Translations under genes and position numbers: made by a program
Shown here: positions 59,157-64,000 of the stretch, piece after piece
Layout: the number at the start of each line of letters is the position of its first letter
Position numbering within the stretch: position 1 is the stretch's first letter
Source of the DNA: an uncultured Bacteroidota bacterium
GTDB taxonomy: Bacteria; Bacteroidota; Bacteroidia; Chitinophagales; Chitinophagaceae
Direction: 5' to 3'
DNA: 64,000 nucleotides
NCBI GenBank assembly: GCA_903839875.1
Contig: CAIMDZ010000102.1
Coordinates: forward strand, 1 to 64,000
The notes under the pieces: model-generated
Told to the model about the DNA's origin: nothing
Seen by the model: the letters and a program-made list of their open reading frames with translations, nothing else
Database searches by the model: none

Positions 59157-62100
59157 TTAATCCTTTTCAAAAATATCCTTCATTTTCTTTTTATAGTCTG
59201 TAATCGTTTCCTCGTCGGTTTCAGCGTCAGCAACCTTTTGCAGGGCAGGCTTCAATATCTGAAGACGTTTCTTAGCAAGCTCCACCTCGTCATTATTATC
59301 AGATTTCAGATTGTCTTTCTCATTGTTAGCCAATTGGAACAAATATCCTCCAAGCATTGGCCTAAACGTTTTCATACCTTCGGTACTTACCATTGCAGCA
59401 AATATTTCCACGCCTTTTTTATAAGATTCTTCACTCTTCACATTCTTGAGGTAGGCACTAAGACTGCTGCTTAAAGTAAACTTTTTAGTTCCAAGAAAAT
59501 AAGGCGCATGAGCCTCAAACAGCACAATATCATCATCAGCAGCTTTTTTCCCTATCGCACTCCAAACAGCGCTTTCAAGGGCTGCCTTGCAATCCGTATT
59601 AACAAATTGTTTTGCCAATATATAAGCAGTATCGGCGTCTAATTTATTAAGTGCACCCAAACCGGCTCCGGCGATAGCATATGAATTGTGATGCAAGGAT
59701 GTAATCATTACCGTTTTACAATTGGCAACCTTCCATTCGCCCAATACATCTATGGCTTCGGCCCGTGTAAGATTATCAGTTTCATTTATTGCCATACTCA
59801 TCACAACCTCTGTCCAGCGCCGGCGATACTTTTCGTTTTGAGTATTCCTGATCGAAGACAGCGTAGTGCGCCGTATGGATGGTATCTTGTCCTTTAAACC
59901 CATATCTATTATTGCCTGTGCATTTGTGTCGGAAAGAAGTCTTCCGGCAGCACTGACTGCCAGTCGTTTACTTACATAGTCATCTGTTTGGGCAAACTGC
60001 ACTTTCCATTGTGGCATTTTTTTGCCATCTTTAATTTCTCCGGGCAATACATGTGCATAGTCTGGTATAATTACCGGCCTGATACCATTTTTGTATTCGT
60101 AAATAAAAGTATCCCGCCTCCTTGTTATGTTCCAGTCTGTCACTATTTTTTCATTACCATAAATAATAGCGGTTTTCAAAGGCAGTTGAAACATGAATGT
60201 ACTGTCTTCCTGGTTTTGAGTTACAGCCACAGCAAGTTTCTGTGTGGTATCGTTGTAGTTATAAACAACTTTCACTATGGGATGACCGGCATGAAAGTAC
60301 CATTGATTGAAAAACCAGTTCCAGTCCTGGCCTGTCGCTTCTTCTACAGCCATACGCCAGTTGTGAGCTTCAGCTGATTGCAACGCATTTTTAGTCAGGT
60401 ATAAGTACATTGCCCGGTCAAATGCCGCATCACCGATCAGGTAATTAAGATACCTCAATATGGCCCCGCCTTTATTGTAAGAAATGGCATCAAAAACATC
60501 TTCACGACTATCGTAATGAAAACGCACCAGTTGCGGATCCCCACCATAAGAGGACGAACCAATGTACCCCATCAGGTCATTATATCCAAGCTCATCGGCT
60601 GAAGCTTTGCCATATTTATAGTACCGCCACAACTGTTCTCCATAATTGGCAAATGATTCGTTAACCGTAATATTTGTCCATGACTTGCAGGTAACATAGT
60701 CACCAAACCATTCATGAAACAGTTCATGCGAAACTACATCCTCTGAATTCCTGTCGGCTATTTCCCGTGCATTCTGATTCATGAATTCACCAAATAAGGC
60801 CGCCGATGTATTTTCCATCGCCCCTGACACATAATCACGCACTACCACCTGGCTGTACTTATTCCATGGGTAAGGAACGCCTGTTCTCTTAGAGAAAAAT
60901 TCCAGCATCTCCGGGGTATGATTGAACATCAGTGATGCGTAAGGCTGGTATTCAGGCTCCACATAGTAATTCACTTCTTTCCCTCTCCAGGAGTTCTTAA
61001 CCACACTAAACTTACCAACAGCAAACATTACTACATAGGTCTGCATGGGCATATCCATTTTCCAGATATCCGTACGCATGCCTTTCTGATCTTTTACCTG
61101 CTTTATCATAGCGCCATTGCTCAGCGTAACACAACTGTCCGGTACAGTCAATTCTATTTGTGTTGTGAAGCGGGTATTGGGTTTATCAATAGTTATCAAC
61201 CAGTGGCTGTTTGATTCAGTTTCGCCCTGGGTCCATATTTCAGCAGGTTTGTGCGGCACTTTATGGTCGGTATTAATAAAATAAAGTCCGCGGTCATCCC
61301 TGATTGCCCCACTGCCTCCTGTGCTTTCAGCATACGGCATTGCAGTATATTTAAAGTACAACTCAATATTATCTTCCATTTTGTACAAATGCCCGAAATC
61401 TATTTTCAACTGATTGTTTTTATAGGAATAATTCAGCGGTTTATTCCTGTCCTTACCTACCAGTATTACACTGTCAATACGCATACTCTTTGCATCAAGC
61501 ACAATGGTATCTGTAGCATAAAAATACGGATGCATGGTAATCCATTCTTTTGCATCAGCGGTTTTTTCCTTCCAATTGAATGACAACGCAACCCTTGTAT
61601 TTTTTATCTCCCATACGCGCGGTGAAAAGGCCCGGTAAATTGGCGGAGCAGCAGGTGCAGTAACGGTAAGCGTATCGAGTGTAATATGCTGTACAGTATC
61701 CATTACAATATCCGGTCCGGAAATATCAACACTGTCAATGCTAAGGTGGAAATTATCTAACCATATTTTCCCTTTGCCTACTATCAATCCACCAACAACT
61801 ATTGATTTTGCCTTTTTTTGGTCATACGGCAGTATGATGGTATATTCCTTCCAGTCATTGGTTCCCTTGATATGCTTCTCTTCCATATTGTCAAATTCAA
61901 TGGGCTTTTTTTCACCATCAATACGCATCCATAATCCAGCCCATTCTGTAACATTTTCAGTCCTGAGGTAACCAGTCAGCTTTATAGATTTACCACTAAA
62001 TACCTTCCTGATAACATAATTAGAGCAAGTCCAATCCTTCGTTTCGTTTTCCATATCCATAAGCAGGGAATATTTGCCAGCCTGTTTAGTGTTGGCGTCC

Positions 62101-62321
62101 AGCTTATAGGCAGATACAGATACATCATCTGGTATTGTTGAATCACTTACATTGCCAAGTCCCCAACCTACAGGTAAACCGGTTTTTACATTTACCTTCT
62201 CAAAATCCAGATTGTAAACATCTTTTGTTTGTGAAAAGCAAAATGTACTGTAAAAGAAAATAGCACTAAAAAGAATCGGTCTTAACATAATGATATTATT
62301 GACATAAATATTGAAAAGCAA
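59157..62321 (-). CDS. M1 family metallopeptidase with N-terminal beta-sandwich-like region
   Basis: GAMENTSAALF; HELFHEWFGDYVTCKSWTNITVNESFANY. Confidence 0.93.
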   Translation of the reverse strand: MLFNIYVNNIIMLRPILFSAIFFYSTFCFSQTKDVYNLDFEKVNVKTGLPVGWGLGNVSDSTIPDDVSVSAYKLDANTKQAGKYSLLMDMENETKDWTCSNYVIRKVFSGKSIKLTGYLRTENVTEWAGLWMRIDGEKKPIEFDNMEEKHIKGTNDWKEYTIILPYDQKKAKSIVVGGLIVGKGKIWLDNFHLSIDSVDISGPDIVMDTVQHITLDTLTVTAPAAPPIYRAFSPRVWEIKNTRVALSFNWKEKTADAKEWITMHPYFYATDTIVLDAKSMRIDSVILVGKDRNKPLNYSYKNNQLKIDFGHLYKMEDNIELYFKYTAMPYAESTGGSGAIRDDRGLYFINTDHKVPHKPAEIWTQGETESNSHWLITIDKPNTRFTTQIELTVPDSCVTLSNGAMIKQVKDQKGMRTDIWKMDMPMQTYVVMFAVGKFSVVKNSWRGKEVNYYVEPEYQPYASLMFNHTPEMLEFFSKRTGVPYPWNKYSQVVVRDYVSGAMENTSAALFGEFMNQNAREIADRNSEDVVSHELFHEWFGDYVTCKSWTNITVNESFANYGEQLWRYYKYGKASADELGYNDLMGYIGSSSYGGDPQLVRFHYDSREDVFDAISYNKGGAILRYLNYLIGDAAFDRAMYLYLTKNALQSAEAHNWRMAVEEATGQDWNWFFNQWYFHAGHPIVKVVYNYNDTTQKLAVAVTQNQEDSTFMFQLPLKTAIIYGNEKIVTDWNITRRRDTFIYEYKNGIRPVIIPDYAHVLPGEIKDGKKMPQWKVQFAQTDDYVSKRLAVSAAGRLLSDTNAQAIIDMGLKDKIPSIRRTTLSSIRNTQNEKYRRRWTEVVMSMAINETDNLTRAEAIDVLGEWKVANCKTVMITSLHHNSYAIAGAGLGALNKLDADTAYILAKQFVNTDCKAALESAVWSAIGKKAADDDIVLFEAHAPYFLGTKKFTLSSSLSAYLKNVKSEESYKKGVEIFAAMVSTEGMKTFRPMLGGYLFQLANNEKDNLKSDNNDEVELAKKRLQILKPALQKVADAETDEETITDYKKKMKDIFEKD

Positions 62322-62449
62322 TGATCCAGAAAAATACCGGTTAATAAACAGGTTTGATGCGTATATTTAAAACAAAAGTAGTATTAATGCAGTAGATATT
62401 AATAACCCGAATGGTGGTAGAAAATTAGTTTAACACGGACTTATAAATA

Positions 62450-62806
62450 TTAATAAAAAGCCTCTTCAAAATAAATGATCTCTTTAACTTCGTCACCATC
62501 CAGTAAAACACTAATAATATCAAACCGGATATTTCTATATTCCGGGTGTGCATGGCTGAATGCCAGGGCAGCAGCTTTAAGGAATTGCTGTTTTTTACGA
62601 TTTACCGCCTCTTCGGGATAGCTGACCTTGCAGGAGGAACGGGTTTTTATTTCCAAAATTACCAGCATATCATCTTTAAATGCAATAATATCCACTTCCT
62701 TTTTACCGGCGCGCCAGTTATGATGAAGAATAATATAACCTTTATTTAGCAAAAAGCCTGCTGCCAATTGTTCACCCTTAATCCCAATTTTATTATGTTT
62801 GGACAT
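62450..62806 (-). CDS. YraN family (UPF0102) endonuclease-like protein
   Basis: GEQLAAGFLLNKGYIILHHNWRAGKKEVDIIAFKDDMLVILEIKTRS. Confidence 0.92.
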   Translation of the reverse strand: MSKHNKIGIKGEQLAAGFLLNKGYIILHHNWRAGKKEVDIIAFKDDMLVILEIKTRSSCKVSYPEEAVNRKKQQFLKAAALAFSHAHPEYRNIRFDIISVLLDGDEVKEIIYFEEAFY

Positions 62807-62823
62807 TCAAATAAAGTAACAGC

Positions 62824-63810
62824 ATGAAAAAATTAGTACTGGATTTTCCAATACAATTACAAGAGGCATTAATAATAGGAAAAAATCATCGTTTTCTAAC
62901 CTCTGCAAAAGAATTTAACAATGTGGTAGTAACCGGATTGGGCGGAAGCGGAATAGGTGGATCCATCGTGCAGAATTATGTTTTTGACAAGATGAAAATA
63001 CCTTTTCTTGTAAACAAAGATTATACCCTGCCAGCATTTGTAAACAGGAAATCACTTGTGATCGTGTGCTCTTATTCCGGTAATACGGAAGAGACCCTGA
63101 TGGCCATGAAACAGGCTATTTCAAAACGTGCAACCGTTCTATGTATTACCTCAGGAGGAACTGTCGCGGAAATAGCAAATACTAAAAAACTGGATTGCAT
63201 ATTAGTACCTGCAGGCATGCCTCCGCGATCGTGCCTTGGTTATTCGCTGGTACAAATATTATTTGTGCTTGCCAACTTCGGATTGATTCATAACCAATTT
63301 GAAGCAGAGATAAAGAGGGCTATAAAAGCAATGAGAGAAGGTGAACAGGAAACACAGAAAAAAGCGCTCGCTATTGCTAAAAAAATATTCGGTAAGTTGC
63401 CCATCATTTATTCCTCCGGACACCTGGAGGGGGTTGCAATACGCTTCCGTCAACAATTGAACGAGAATAGCAAGATGCTTGCCTGGCACGCAGTGATACC
63501 TGAGATGAATCATAATGAACTCGTTGGCTGGCGCGATGATGCGCAGGATAAAGCCGTTATTATTCTAAAAAGCAAGGATGACTTTAGCCGGACTCAGGTG
63601 CGCATGGAAATTAATAAAAAGATCATAAAAAAACATACCTCAACCATAATAGAGATCGTTGCAGAAGGTAAAGGTTATTGGGAGCAGGCCTTCAATCTTA
63701 TACACCTCACAGACTGGGTATCTGTTTTCCTTTCTGACCTAAGAGGACTTGATGCTACCGAAGTAAAAGTTATTGACTTCCTCAAAAAGTCTCTGGCAAA
63801 AGTAGAGTAG
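62824..63810 (+). CDS. Bifunctional phosphoglucose/phosphomannose isomerase
   Basis: VVVTGLGGSGIGGSIV; VCSYSGNTEETL; MPPRSCLGYSL; EMNHNELVGW. Confidence 0.92.
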   Translation: MKKLVLDFPIQLQEALIIGKNHRFLTSAKEFNNVVVTGLGGSGIGGSIVQNYVFDKMKIPFLVNKDYTLPAFVNRKSLVIVCSYSGNTEETLMAMKQAISKRATVLCITSGGTVAEIANTKKLDCILVPAGMPPRSCLGYSLVQILFVLANFGLIHNQFEAEIKRAIKAMREGEQETQKKALAIAKKIFGKLPIIYSSGHLEGVAIRFRQQLNENSKMLAWHAVIPEMNHNELVGWRDDAQDKAVIILKSKDDFSRTQVRMEINKKIIKKHTSTIIEIVAEGKGYWEQAFNLIHLTDWVSVFLSDLRGLDATEVKVIDFLKKSLAKVE

Positions 63811-63827
63811 TTAATTTGGAAATGTGG

Positions 63828-63849
63828 AAACCTGCCGGCAGGCGGGTTT
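63828..63849. repeat. CCTGCCGGCAGG-type palindrome
   Basis: aaacctgccggcaggcgggttt downstream of the isomerase gene; related copies near 35628 and 55770. Confidence 0.55.
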
Positions 63850-64000
63850 GAAAAAGTACCGGTTTTGAAAACTTAAACCCGGTTAACAATAATGAGACAG
63901 GCACTTATTTCTCTATTGCATTAAAGATTGATCCCCTGATGCTTTAGCATAACATAATTTACCGCGCTATGAGATAGCCTGGAGGCATAGGTTGCAGATT

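Noticed and set aside
1-64000. tRNA, rRNA or riboswitch genes
   Set aside because: None could be supported by eye; a tRNAscan-SE/Infernal run is needed to exclude them.

Overview
This 64 kb window looks like a Bacteroidota chromosome segment (Chitinophagaceae-like by gene content). The assignment rests on type IX secretion (T9SS) sorting tails, PorP/SprF, CHU_C domains and TAnnTTTG promoter boxes; no search was run. It mixes housekeeping genes (hutI, dnaX, PDH E2, accC, topoIV-B, lipA, bshA, yajQ, PMI/PGI, M1 peptidase) with large repetitive secreted proteins and short non-autonomous repeats. No tRNA, rRNA, CRISPR array, transposase or prophage was recognised. Main points: (1) an ~8.7 kb tandem-repeat surface-protein gene split by one in-frame TGA, not a frameshift; (2) a three-copy MITE-like family, one copy with 24-bp perfect terminal inverted repeats and a 5-bp target duplication; (3) a five-gene T9SS type-B adhesin/PorP/OmpA locus ending in an internally deleted adhesin remnant; (4) a divergent phosphoribosyltransferase / dienelactone hydrolase / erythromycin-esterase-like cassette, the best candidate for an under-described functional system; (5) a DegT-family protein whose PLP lysine appears replaced by His; (6) a structured intergenic element at 56308-56520 with competing pairings; (7) AACGGTC repeats at 20-bp spacing at 3584-3888; (8) palindromic REP-like elements, one inserted in frame in the PDH E2 linker. 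All functional names come from reading protein motifs.
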